Virus record (IMG/VR): IMGVR_UViG_3300025122_003195
Span: 1 to 50,472 of that record
Source of the DNA: a virus
Length of the DNA: 50,472 nucleotides
Direction: 5' to 3' (one strand)
A model generated the notes under the pieces. It did not search any database, was not told where the DNA came from, and was given only the letters and a program-made list of their open reading frames with translations. This document shows positions 14,230 through 23,512 of this stretch, in pieces; the first letter of the stretch is position 1; each line of letters starts with the position of its first letter. Position numbers and translations under genes: made by a program.

Positions 14230-17200
14230 ATGACAAGAAAGCTAGGTGATCTATTACCAAAACCGGGCGCCCAAGGCGAAACCTGGACTAGGAGTGAGCA
14301 GGCTTCTTGGGAAGAGGCCGGCTCTCCAAACCCCGGCACGCATGCGTTCGAGGAATGGCAAAGCATATACGCCGATGAAGGCCCGCCATCTGGTTTGCAA
14401 AGGCTAAGCCCAGACATAGCCCATTCTGCAAAAGAGGGCGGAAACATTATGGCACTGTTAGAACGGGGGTTTAAGCCCGGGATGCCTGCTTATGCCGAGT
14501 GGAGATACAAGTCTGTAGCGCTACTGAACGCGGCCCAGCGCCGTTTCCAGGAACAGAACGGCCCCATCACTGGTTCAGACAGCACCCCTGGCTTTATCGA
14601 CAAGGAGCTTCGCACCGACCCAGAAGCTTCAATTAAACTCCTAGAAAATACGTATGCTATAGCAGAGAGCTCTTTTGAAGCACAAGCATTTACTAAGTGG
14701 GCCGCTCAGGATACCTCTATCGGAGACTCTCTTGGGTTGGAGGACTCCACAGCCCCCAATCTCATGCCCTCCCCAAATGACATTACTGGTGAAGCGAAAG
14801 ATCGTATTGTTGGGCTTATCGGCGCCGTCAAAGGCAAGAGAAATGACTTTAAACAAAACGATCCGGCCGGCGAAACCCCTTTTGAATGGTGGAAAAAGCC
14901 TACCTATGAGCCATGGCTCGATGCAACATACAATACATATAATGTAGTCGTCACAGCTGATGGAAAGGGCACCGCCGAGATATTCGTACCTTCCATGGGT
15001 CTTGAAGCAGCCGGAACTATAATCAATATTGATAAATATCTACGCGCGCTTAAAGAAAACCCAGAGGGGCGGTGGTATGGCCCCCCTTCCCCAGGGCCTG
15101 GAATATCTTTGGAATCATACCAAGATTTCTTATTTAAGGGTATCAACGAAAATGGGAGACTGCAGCCAGCACAAAACGCCCCCGAAGTCGCCCCGATTAA
15201 AAAAGCAGCGGTTAACCTTTTATTGAAGCATTTTGACAAAGAGGGCATTGGCAATTTTGAGATACTCCAAGCCTTGTCAAACAAGGCTGTCATTACTAAC
15301 TATGCTCCGGGCCCTCGTGGTGTGGTCTTCAAGGTTACTATCCATCGTGTTTATCTAGACATAATTGGCAAGAACATCCGTGATAAATCTGCATATGAAA
15401 AATTGTTTGGAAAAGGGTCCTATTACAACTATTTTTGGGAACAGAACATACCGATAACCAGATTTCAGAAAGATTTAGCTGATTTTAAACAAACGATGAC
15501 GGAATTGGACGCCGAGTTGCGGGATTGGAAGGCACAAGGAAATATAACAGAGCCGGAGGATTTTTCTTTTTCTCAGGAATATGATAACTTTGAGGCATTT
15601 ATCAAAGTTGACCAAAAATCCACTACAAGCCTCGGAGGCGCCGTTGGGAACTATTTGTCTCAGAACGAGATACATTTTACTCCCAACGAAATAAGTCTAA
15701 TTTATGATGATTTATATTTGTTAAAGGGTGTTGTAGTCCAGTCCCCTGCTAACTACGTAGACCAGAGATTCCCCTGGCGCCCCTTGGAACAACAAATACC
15801 TCTATTTGTAGGATTTGAACGATTTGCCAACCTCCCAGCCTCCTCGGCAAAGCATGTTTCTTATTTGGCAAACATGTCGAGTATCGTAGACGCTCAGCGC
15901 AACAAGAAAGGGTTTGCATTCATAGCAAAGCAGTATATCGTACCTCGGCCAAAGTTCATCGAGTTCATGGAAGCAGAAGAGTCACCCGGGATAAAAAGTC
16001 TTCAGGAACTCCAGAGAGAAGATAGGATGCTCCAGGATCCGATCATACGTTCACAAGTATATGAACGTGCCAAGAAACGCAAATACAACCCAGGTGATCC
16101 TACCTTTACTTTTTTGGATCGTACTGTTGAACATGTAACTTCAATTGGCGATGCTTACGATGTATTTTTAAATCGTTACGGTCTTGAGTGGGTTGCAAAA
16201 CAGATCCTCGAATGTTTGATGAACATCGTGGGCTTGGGTTTCACGTGCGAGACGAGACTGCAGATGGTCTTAGAACACTTGGGTGTTGAAGAATTCCGTG
16301 CTAAAGTCCTGGTACCATATACACAGTGGGCGTCTAGTGTCGGGGGCCAGGTCGTAAGTTCTTACATGAATACGTACACTGGGGTGGGCCAGACGATTAA
16401 CCAGCTTGTTCGCTTCAAAGAAGAGGATTACTATTTCAACCTTTATCTACTTGAGAATCCACCACCTGAACAGACACCAGAAGACCGTCGGCTCTTGCTG
16501 TTAGCGAATAGAGAACTTGAACAAGAGATCCAAGGCCTAAGAGATACTCAAAAGGATTATCGGAACCACGCCGGCGGCTTCGTGGATTCGGCACAATACT
16601 TTGAGCGGCTTAACGATGTCTTCACGATTGACGAATTATGCGAGGTGCTGCGCGAATTACTTGATGCTATTATAGAGTTTTTAACTAATCCTGAATTTAC
16701 ATTGTCGGATTTCAAGTTTCCAAGACTTATTCCCACCTTAGATTTACCTGAGAAGTTCCCCACAATAAACTTGTTTGAGGCGATTGCTCGCATAGCTGAA
16801 GAGGCAGTGTGGACAGCCCTTGAACAGATAGCGGTGAAGACCACTTTAAAAATATTGGGTTTGATATCGAAGATATGTAATGATTTGAAGTTAACAGTTA
16901 ATGTTGGGTGGCCGTTTGATGAAGATTTTGTCCCTTCTGATAACCCCTCCATCCCTCTGTCCAAAGACGATTTAAGAAATTTGTTGAATGACCTGTTTGG
17001 CGACACAGAGACACCCTCCTCACTAATGGGCCCTCTAGACGAATTGTTGGGAGCCTTTGGTGATGAAACGGATCTTGTTACTGCACTAGAGAATATTTTA
17101 GACCAGATTACGAGTCAGATTAGCAGCGCAGAACTATGCCAATTGATTGGAGGAACTGCCGGAATAGAGTTGTTAAGAAAGGTAAAGGCAGCCTTTGACG

Positions 17201-20200
17201 AAGTACCGGTACTTAAAAATACATTCACTGATACCGATAGAATAGCAGGGTTCTTCAAAGCCGCTGGCCAGCTTGTTAGCCCAGACTTTTGTGATGCATT
17301 GTTGGATATTGATGATGCGATGATTGAAGATTTGTGTGATCTCCCACCGGGGACACTCTTTGACGCGTGGCAACAACGAGGAGGTACCTCAATTGACCAG
17401 TTAAGGGATGAGCTTAAAGATTTGATGGACGAGTTGGCTAAGCAGTTAGCGAATGATGGCAATCATAACGATGCAGTTGCGCCTCTTATCGACGAGTGCA
17501 CTCCGCCACCACCAGCCCCTGGACAGCCTGCAGCCCCCGGTTCGCCGCCCCCGGTTGTTGACTGGAAGAGGGTACCAGTAATAGAAAACGCCAATAACGT
17601 TGCTATCGAGACATTCTACCATGATGTTAACGCACGCTGGGTTCATGCCGCTCCGCAGCTGCTGAAGAACTTAAGCAACCCGCAGATCGCGGTCAATTAT
17701 GACCCCAACGGTCCCGTCAACGAAGAGGGCCAACCAATGACGTGGACTAATCACGTTCAACGTGTTTATAAATTCACACGTCAAGACGACATAACGATTG
17801 AACAAAAGCTTCAGTTACATCAAGACGCGATCGTGGACTACACCAGTGGGTTCACTGGCATCGGCGAGCATGCCGGGGCGGCGGCTTGGCGGGCGTACGC
17901 CATGCCGCACGGTCACACACCCATCACAAATGACGCGGGGGATCTACTGCCCCCGGCCCCCGGGCTGCCGGAGCGGCCAGCGCGAACCCCTGTGCGCCTC
18001 CTGGAGGTCAACCCCGCCGATGTCGACGCCATCGCCATCGCAGCGCTTGACCGAGAATTAATTACCGAACACATACGTAAATGGCATGTGTGGTCGCAGA
18101 TCGAGGAGTTAAGAGAGTCGCTTGGCGACACATTTGTCCAACTGGGTCCCCCCGCCTTACCCGAGCCAACCATGGACATATTAATGTCTCTCGTGGCGTG
18201 GCCACGCACGATTGAGAGAACCAGGGAAAAGTTTCCTACGGGGATAATAGCACCCCCCGTTCGAACTATATATACACGCCCCCACGGCCAAGGCCCGTAT
18301 ACTATTTTAGATATGGCCTCCGCTTTCTTAGCGGTAATCCCGGGCCCTGACGATGTGGTGATAGAATTCCCCGGCAATTTAGATTATGGAAGCAATCTTG
18401 AGGGGCAGACGATAATTTATACTGTTTCATCACCCCAGGCCGAGGGGCTTGTTCCTATGGACAAATTTTATAATCTTGCCAGCGGTGAAGACAGATTTTC
18501 TCTGTATGAAGTTAATGGTTCTTTTGTTGAGGAAGGAGTTTCATATGATAGTCAACTCCAAACAAATAGAACAACATTTGCAAGCGCTCTTGATTTTAAG
18601 TATCCGGCAAAAGATTTCGTTAACACTCTGGCCGATAAAGTACAAGACGGCTTTCGACCAGCGTCAGATTTGATCAATCCTAGTATTTCAGGTTTACGTA
18701 TAAACGCGTCACCTCATATATCGATCTTAGACCTTGCAGACGACACAAATCAATATGATGGTTTCCAATTGAATTATGAACGCACCGTGTCGGTTGGACA
18801 ATATAAGATAGAAGAACGCGGCACTGGCGCCCCAGGCTCCCTTACGGGGATCGAAAAGTACAGCACCGTTTATCAAGATTACCATAAAGACTCCTCCGCT
18901 TCGCCTTTAAATAAAACCCTCATGTTTGCTGAATTTTTAGGGAACGCGGTGAGAGGGCAGATACCTAATGATGACCTCGATACTGTTGCTTTAGCACGCC
19001 AACACCCCATCGGCACCCGCCGGCTGTATGCCAACACTGTATCTAACATGATGGGGAATGTTTTCCAGAACATGATCTTTTCAACCAATGGCGAACCCAA
19101 CCCGTTTTTCGCAAATCCTTCAGAATTATCTAGCTTGGAGGTCATACCGTCTTCAAACCAAAGAGTCCAGCGCGCCCGGGGCGTTATACCTGTTAGTGTG
19201 CATATGTCCGATGACACCATCTCGCGGGTTTTTGTGAAAATGGGCTCCAAGGAGGCCAACGAGATCGCAGCACTTCCTGGTTATGCCGGCCCCGATATAG
19301 GCTCGTCGGCTCCCCGAGGCGATCTTCTTTCGCTTGACACCATCAAAGAGAAAGTCAAAAATGATTTTCTATCAAGCCCTTTCTGCGAGGATCCGGACGA
19401 TCCTTTTGCTAACAAGAATTTGTCCCAACTTGAAACTGCAGCCATGGCCGGCGTTGTATACTTGATTTTACGTGTTTATACTTTAGAGTTTTTATTGAAA
19501 ATTGCCCCTGTACTGGTTAATTTTAGAATAAGCGACATTTTTAAATCAAACGTGGCGCCATTATATATAATCCAGAACCTTAAGAGCGACATCAGTCAAG
19601 ACGATGTTTATTATTGTGAATTCAAGAAGGGTGTTGATAAAATTATTAGTGGTATGGAGAAGAAGGGAGAAAGCTTTACGGACCCGGTGATGGGCGTTAC
19701 TATCGCTCCAAATGCCAACACAGCCACTTTTGAAGAGAAATTGGTTTTCTTATTGAAAAACCAAATTTTGGAACTCGAAAGGGAATATAATTATATTATT
19801 GACTCCCACAAGCGAGCGCGCCAGCTAGCCCGCGGCAGCGAGATGCCCCCTGAATGGGTGGATGTGGAACACAAGAGTATAGCAGAATCAGTTGTTAATT
19901 TTACGGAAGCTGGTACCTCCATACATGATGTACCCCCTTCTTATTTTTATAGGCCGTCTCAGTTCAATTATAAAGCCCCTGCCGGTACTTTCTATTTTGA
20001 AAAGTATATGAGAGTCATGGATAACGAGAATTCTGAAGGTTTGTGGGGCAACGCCCTCGAACACCGTCAAGGAGGCCCCGCTTCACGTCGCAATGGTGGC
20101 AGGATAGCGCCCCATCCTGGCCAATACGCCCATGATAACCGTCAGCAGTTTTTTAACTTTGTTCAAACTGCGGATTTGCAAAATGTGGTTAACTATGAGG

Positions 20201-21243
20201 CTTGGCAAAAATTTATGGTGGCCTCCACCCTGGCGGGAGCCACCCCAAATGCTACGGTAGGTGGTTATTTCAACAAGTTGGCTTATGGCGTACGTCTTGT
20301 ATATGTGGCTAACGATCAGGAAGACTTGGAAGCTGTACAGGACCTGTTTCCGGATCTACAGCCAACGGAGCAAGGTCAGCTAACCAATGCTGGCACCAGG
20401 CAGGCCATACGAGAAAAAGCCTTTTTGGTAACAGAGGTTGGAAACCCAGAACTTGAAGGCGCGGGCTATGGGGCTACTCGCCCGGGCCAGGGCCCCGAAG
20501 AGCAAAACCGTTTAGTGTCTTCCGTTTTCCGACGCATTGCAATTCCGTTAGCCTCCCAAGAAGTGGAAATACCGCTAGACTTTAGATGGACGCCGGGAAT
20601 AAGAGATGTTGAAGCATACCGGCGCCAACTGCCTAATGGTAATGCTTTGTGGGATACGCTCCAGCAGCAAGTGATTGACAGCGCAGATTACAAACAGTTC
20701 ATGGATTATATATTAGCTGCAGATAGGGTATTTGGGTCATCATTCGTGTTTGCCGAGTCCTTCGTTTCCAACAAATACTATAAAACAGATAAAGCCTTTA
20801 AGGGGCTGAAGTCCGCATTAAGATTGCTCTATCTGTTGATGATTGATGAGGATCCCTTTGGGAACAAGAGCGGCCGCTGTGATTCGGACTGGGGCATGAG
20901 TTTAACAGGTATTGATTGGGAGAGTCTGCTAGATGACATGGGGTTCAATGTTTTAGACGTCATTTTCGATACAGTTCTGGCGGCGGTGGTAGCTATTCTG
21001 CAGTTGGCCGGTTCGATGATAGACCCTCTTGGGTTGATGAAACTCATCCTGTGTCCAGTGATACCTACAGATGGGACTTTTGGCGGCCTTGGGAACCGGA
21101 TTAAAAAGGAGTGGGATTGCCCTGATTTCCCACCATTGCCCCCGTGGCCAGAATTTGATGATAACTCGTGCGACCCCACAGCGAACAAAGAAGTTGATGA
21201 AGAGTGTAAAATAGAGATCCCTGACTATTTCTCGGTCGAATAA
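14230..21243 (+). CDS. Giant putative baseplate/virion structural protein (2337 residues)
   Basis: I do not recognise a family. The N-terminal 130 residues are hydrophilic and Gly/Pro-rich. Around residues 500-780 are several helical blocks (VSYLANMSSIVDAQRNKKGFAF, LQRDEDR-like charged helices, LEWVAKQILECLMNIVGLGFTC). A proline-rich linker, ECTPPPPAPGQPAAPGSPPP, sits at about 1088-1107 and divides the protein into two halves. The second half has long soluble stretches and a C-terminal hydrophobic helix pair (VIFDTVLAAVVAILQLAGSMI) followed by a Cys/Pro-rich end. It lies between the tail amidase and gp25, where T4-like genomes carry baseplate hub and wedge genes. The tape measure is also a very long tail protein, but the long uninterrupted helical pattern expected of one is not obvious. 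A GC-rich patch lies at about 17850-18060. Confidence 0.7.
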   Translation: MTRKLGDLLPKPGAQGETWTRSEQASWEEAGSPNPGTHAFEEWQSIYADEGPPSGLQRLSPDIAHSAKEGGNIMALLERGFKPGMPAYAEWRYKSVALLNAAQRRFQEQNGPITGSDSTPGFIDKELRTDPEASIKLLENTYAIAESSFEAQAFTKWAAQDTSIGDSLGLEDSTAPNLMPSPNDITGEAKDRIVGLIGAVKGKRNDFKQNDPAGETPFEWWKKPTYEPWLDATYNTYNVVVTADGKGTAEIFVPSMGLEAAGTIINIDKYLRALKENPEGRWYGPPSPGPGISLESYQDFLFKGINENGRLQPAQNAPEVAPIKKAAVNLLLKHFDKEGIGNFEILQALSNKAVITNYAPGPRGVVFKVTIHRVYLDIIGKNIRDKSAYEKLFGKGSYYNYFWEQNIPITRFQKDLADFKQTMTELDAELRDWKAQGNITEPEDFSFSQEYDNFEAFIKVDQKSTTSLGGAVGNYLSQNEIHFTPNEISLIYDDLYLLKGVVVQSPANYVDQRFPWRPLEQQIPLFVGFERFANLPASSAKHVSYLANMSSIVDAQRNKKGFAFIAKQYIVPRPKFIEFMEAEESPGIKSLQELQREDRMLQDPIIRSQVYERAKKRKYNPGDPTFTFLDRTVEHVTSIGDAYDVFLNRYGLEWVAKQILECLMNIVGLGFTCETRLQMVLEHLGVEEFRAKVLVPYTQWASSVGGQVVSSYMNTYTGVGQTINQLVRFKEEDYYFNLYLLENPPPEQTPEDRRLLLLANRELEQEIQGLRDTQKDYRNHAGGFVDSAQYFERLNDVFTIDELCEVLRELLDAIIEFLTNPEFTLSDFKFPRLIPTLDLPEKFPTINLFEAIARIAEEAVWTALEQIAVKTTLKILGLISKICNDLKLTVNVGWPFDEDFVPSDNPSIPLSKDDLRNLLNDLFGDTETPSSLMGPLDELLGAFGDETDLVTALENILDQITSQISSAELCQLIGGTAGIELLRKVKAAFDEVPVLKNTFTDTDRIAGFFKAAGQLVSPDFCDALLDIDDAMIEDLCDLPPGTLFDAWQQRGGTSIDQLRDELKDLMDELAKQLANDGNHNDAVAPLIDECTPPPPAPGQPAAPGSPPPVVDWKRVPVIENANNVAIETFYHDVNARWVHAAPQLLKNLSNPQIAVNYDPNGPVNEEGQPMTWTNHVQRVYKFTRQDDITIEQKLQLHQDAIVDYTSGFTGIGEHAGAAAWRAYAMPHGHTPITNDAGDLLPPAPGLPERPARTPVRLLEVNPADVDAIAIAALDRELITEHIRKWHVWSQIEELRESLGDTFVQLGPPALPEPTMDILMSLVAWPRTIERTREKFPTGIIAPPVRTIYTRPHGQGPYTILDMASAFLAVIPGPDDVVIEFPGNLDYGSNLEGQTIIYTVSSPQAEGLVPMDKFYNLASGEDRFSLYEVNGSFVEEGVSYDSQLQTNRTTFASALDFKYPAKDFVNTLADKVQDGFRPASDLINPSISGLRINASPHISILDLADDTNQYDGFQLNYERTVSVGQYKIEERGTGAPGSLTGIEKYSTVYQDYHKDSSASPLNKTLMFAEFLGNAVRGQIPNDDLDTVALARQHPIGTRRLYANTVSNMMGNVFQNMIFSTNGEPNPFFANPSELSSLEVIPSSNQRVQRARGVIPVSVHMSDDTISRVFVKMGSKEANEIAALPGYAGPDIGSSAPRGDLLSLDTIKEKVKNDFLSSPFCEDPDDPFANKNLSQLETAAMAGVVYLILRVYTLEFLLKIAPVLVNFRISDIFKSNVAPLYIIQNLKSDISQDDVYYCEFKKGVDKIISGMEKKGESFTDPVMGVTIAPNANTATFEEKLVFLLKNQILELEREYNYIIDSHKRARQLARGSEMPPEWVDVEHKSIAESVVNFTEAGTSIHDVPPSYFYRPSQFNYKAPAGTFYFEKYMRVMDNENSEGLWGNALEHRQGGPASRRNGGRIAPHPGQYAHDNRQQFFNFVQTADLQNVVNYEAWQKFMVASTLAGATPNATVGGYFNKLAYGVRLVYVANDQEDLEAVQDLFPDLQPTEQGQLTNAGTRQAIREKAFLVTEVGNPELEGAGYGATRPGQGPEEQNRLVSSVFRRIAIPLASQEVEIPLDFRWTPGIRDVEAYRRQLPNGNALWDTLQQQVIDSADYKQFMDYILAADRVFGSSFVFAESFVSNKYYKTDKAFKGLKSALRLLYLLMIDEDPFGNKSGRCDSDWGMSLTGIDWESLLDDMGFNVLDVIFDTVLAAVVAILQLAGSMIDPLGLMKLILCPVIPTDGTFGGLGNRIKKEWDCPDFPPLPPWPEFDDNSCDPTANKEVDEECKIEIPDYFSVE
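17850..18060 (+). other. GC-rich patch inside the 2337-codon gene
   Basis: Counting by hand, 17881-18060 is about 69% G+C (125 of 180), while 18541-18600 in the same gene is about 33%. The patch encodes Ala-, Pro- and Arg-rich sequence (GAAAWRAYAMP, LPPAPGLPERPARTPVRLL). It looks like a recently inserted or differently evolving loop. Confidence 0.6.
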
Positions 21244-21295
21244 TAGGGAATAATATTTTAGTTGAAATATTTACTAATACCAAGAGGATATTAAC
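21244..21295 (+). promoter_or_regulatory. 52-base AT-rich leader before the gp25-like gene
   Basis: After the stop at 21243 there is an AT-rich gap with an AAGAGG ribosome site at 21282-21287, eight bases before the ATG at 21296. TTGAAA at 21262-21267 could be a -35 element but no well-spaced -10 follows. It may carry a promoter for the gp25-gp6 block, but the evidence is weak. No terminator hairpin is visible. Confidence 0.3.
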
Positions 21296-21694
21296 ATGGC
21301 CTTTATATCACCAGCATTACCGTTTGAGAGGGATATCGAAGACGGTTATGTGATGAATACAACTTTATCACAAGTATTTAAGCAAAATTTAAAAAATCTA
21401 ATTCTCACAGCCCCGGGCGAACGGATGATGGATCCGACCTTTGGCGTCGGGCTTCGAAATTATTTATTTTCTCAAAACTCGTATGCGGTTGGAGAGAACC
21501 TAAGAACTCGGATTAACCAACAAGTCAACAAATATATGCCTTTTATTAAGTTGAGCGCGGTCGACATTGGCTTCGATGATACAGATCAATTATTGGCGGT
21601 CTCTATCGAATACCACATACCCGGGATAAACATAAAAGACAGGTTTGAAGTGACCAATTCAACTGTAAGAAATACCGGATTTCAAACTATTTAG
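21296..21694 (+). CDS. Baseplate wedge protein, gp25/GPW family
   Basis: The product has 132 residues, the length of T4 gp25. The family core is easily seen: LILTAPGERMMDPTFGVGLRNYLFSQN (about 36-62), then LRTRINQQVNKYMPFIKLSAVDIGF and the last beta strands VSIEYHIPG. gp25-like proteins are part of the conserved inner baseplate (sheath initiator) of contractile tails, contacting the gp6/J protein and the first sheath ring. It is followed after 18 bases by the gp6/J-type gene, the order seen in P2 (W-J) and T4-like phages. The AAGAGG site fixes the start. Confidence 0.92.
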   Translation: MAFISPALPFERDIEDGYVMNTTLSQVFKQNLKNLILTAPGERMMDPTFGVGLRNYLFSQNSYAVGENLRTRINQQVNKYMPFIKLSAVDIGFDDTDQLLAVSIEYHIPGINIKDRFEVTNSTVRNTGFQTI

Positions 21695-21712
21695 GGTGGA
21701 GAGGAGAAGTTA

Positions 21713-23512
21713 ATGCCGAAGAAAAAAGTTGTTGTCAGCTATACTAGTAGAGATTTTGTATCAATAAAAAACGAATTAGTACAGTATGCAAAGAGATACT
21801 ATCCTGACACCTTTAGAGACTTCAACGAAGCTGGTTTTGGCTCGCTACTCCTAGACACGGTGGCTTATGTGGGAGACATGCTCTCTTTCTATGTCGATTA
21901 CCAAGCAAATGAGTCGTTTTTATCTACTGCATTAGAGTATGACAATATTATCAAACTCAGCAAGCAGCTGGGCTTTAAACTAGACTTGTCCCCCTCATCC
22001 GTGGGTGTGGCCTCTCTTTATATCGTCGTACCAGCCAACGCCATTGGCACCGGTCCAGATACAGCTTATCTGCCAGTTTTGGAGAAGGGTAGTGAGTTTA
22101 TGACCGCCGACGGCCGAGGGTTTATTCTTAATGAGGACGTCAACTTTGCAAATACAAGATTTGTAGCTGGAAAGGTTTCGGCGCGCCAAGACCCAGATAC
22201 TGGTAATACAACCTACTTCGCTGTCAAAGCGTATGGACAGGTAATGTCAGGTCAGCTTGTACGTGAAACAGCGCAAGTGGGGACGTTTGAGAAATTCAAA
22301 AGAGTCAGGATCTCGGGTACCAATATTACCGAAATTATATCTGTGACGGACTCGGACGGCAACGAATACCACGAGGTTGACTATCTTTCTCAGGATGTGG
22401 TTTATAAGGCGTTAAAAAATAGGGGCACGAATGCAGATTCTGTGCAGTCGCTGCTGACTGCGGTGCCCGTGCCCCGCCGGTTTACAGTAGAGCGCCAACG
22501 CGCCCAAGTGTATCTTCAGTTTGGCTTTGGGTCTGATTCGGAATTAACTACAAAATCTGTAGCAGACCCAAGCAACGTTATATTAGATGTGCATGGAAAA
22601 GACTATTTTTCTGATAAGACTCTGGATCCAAACAACTTGATTGCAACTGACAAACTTGGAGTTGGGCCTTCTAATACTACGCTGACAGTTGTCTATAGAG
22701 TGAACAATAATTCCGACATGAACGTTGCTCCAACTGCGCTAGATACTGTTGCGAATCCTTCATTCCGTTTTCTAAATTTTGCAAACCTTTCATCAAATAC
22801 GGCAACTGGGGTTATAAATTCGTTAGAGGTTTCGAATGAAGATTCGATTGTGGGGAGTATATCATACCCCACCTCAGAGGAACTAAAACAACGTGCCTTT
22901 TCTCACTTTGCCACCCAGAATCGAGCGGTAACGAAACAAGATTATATAAGTATGATATATAACATGCCGGCCGACTTGGGCGCTATCAAACGCTGCAATA
23001 TAGTACAAGACAAAGATTCTTTTAAAAGAAATCTAAATTTATATGTTATTTCGGAAGATTCTTCTAACAAACTTGTTGAAACCAACTCAACTATCAAACA
23101 AAATTTAAAAAACTGGCTAACAAGTGTTAAAATGGTTAATGATACCATAGATATACTAGACGCGCGCCTGGTTAACTTGGGTATTGAGTTTGTAGCGATT
23201 GCAGATGTGGAAGCAAATCGATTTGATGTACTGAAAGATGTTCAAGATGCCTTGGCCGAACACTTCGAAATATTACCCAATATTGCACAGCCGTTTTATA
23301 TTTCAGACATCTATAATGTAATCAATGATGTGGAAGGGATTGTTGATGTGGTAACAGTCGATATCACCAAGAAAGAAGGCAGTAATTATTCAACCGTATC
23401 TTTCACAATCGAAGATTATCAAAGCGCTGATGGAAGATATATTACGTTGCCGGAAAACTTTATCTGGGAGATCAAATATCCTGACAGTGATATCAAGGGA
23501 ACGCTCAAGTAA
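21713..23512 (+). CDS. Baseplate wedge protein, gp6/J family
   Basis: The product has 599 residues, similar to T4 gp6 (about 660). The N-terminal wedge motif SYTSRDFVSIKNELVQYAKRYYPDTFRDFNEAGFGSLLLDTVAYVGDMLSFYVDYQANE is characteristic: in baseplate J proteins an 'L-D-x-x-A' helix is followed by the helical core. The middle is beta-rich (about 100-330). The C-terminal half has the TYPE 'EELKQRAFSHFATQNRAVTKQDYISMIYNMP' segment and a terminal domain with repeated beta-alpha-beta pattern (VDTIDILDARLVNLGIEFVAIADVEANRFDVLKDVQDALAEHF). It forms the inner iris of the baseplate with gp25. GAGAGGAG upstream of the ATG is a strong ribosome site, and the stop overlaps the next start (TAATG). Confidence 0.92.
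   Translation: MPKKKVVVSYTSRDFVSIKNELVQYAKRYYPDTFRDFNEAGFGSLLLDTVAYVGDMLSFYVDYQANESFLSTALEYDNIIKLSKQLGFKLDLSPSSVGVASLYIVVPANAIGTGPDTAYLPVLEKGSEFMTADGRGFILNEDVNFANTRFVAGKVSARQDPDTGNTTYFAVKAYGQVMSGQLVRETAQVGTFEKFKRVRISGTNITEIISVTDSDGNEYHEVDYLSQDVVYKALKNRGTNADSVQSLLTAVPVPRRFTVERQRAQVYLQFGFGSDSELTTKSVADPSNVILDVHGKDYFSDKTLDPNNLIATDKLGVGPSNTTLTVVYRVNNNSDMNVAPTALDTVANPSFRFLNFANLSSNTATGVINSLEVSNEDSIVGSISYPTSEELKQRAFSHFATQNRAVTKQDYISMIYNMPADLGAIKRCNIVQDKDSFKRNLNLYVISEDSSNKLVETNSTIKQNLKNWLTSVKMVNDTIDILDARLVNLGIEFVAIADVEANRFDVLKDVQDALAEHFEILPNIAQPFYISDIYNVINDVEGIVDVVTVDITKKEGSNYSTVSFTIEDYQSADGRYITLPENFIWEIKYPDSDIKGTLK

Noticed and set aside
8831-17006. Open reading frames on the minus strand of up to about 157 codons (for example 8831-9304, 13469-13936, 16557-17006)
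   Set aside because: They lie wholly or mostly opposite well-supported + strand genes, show no recognisable motifs or ribosome sites, and no gap on the + strand leaves room for them.
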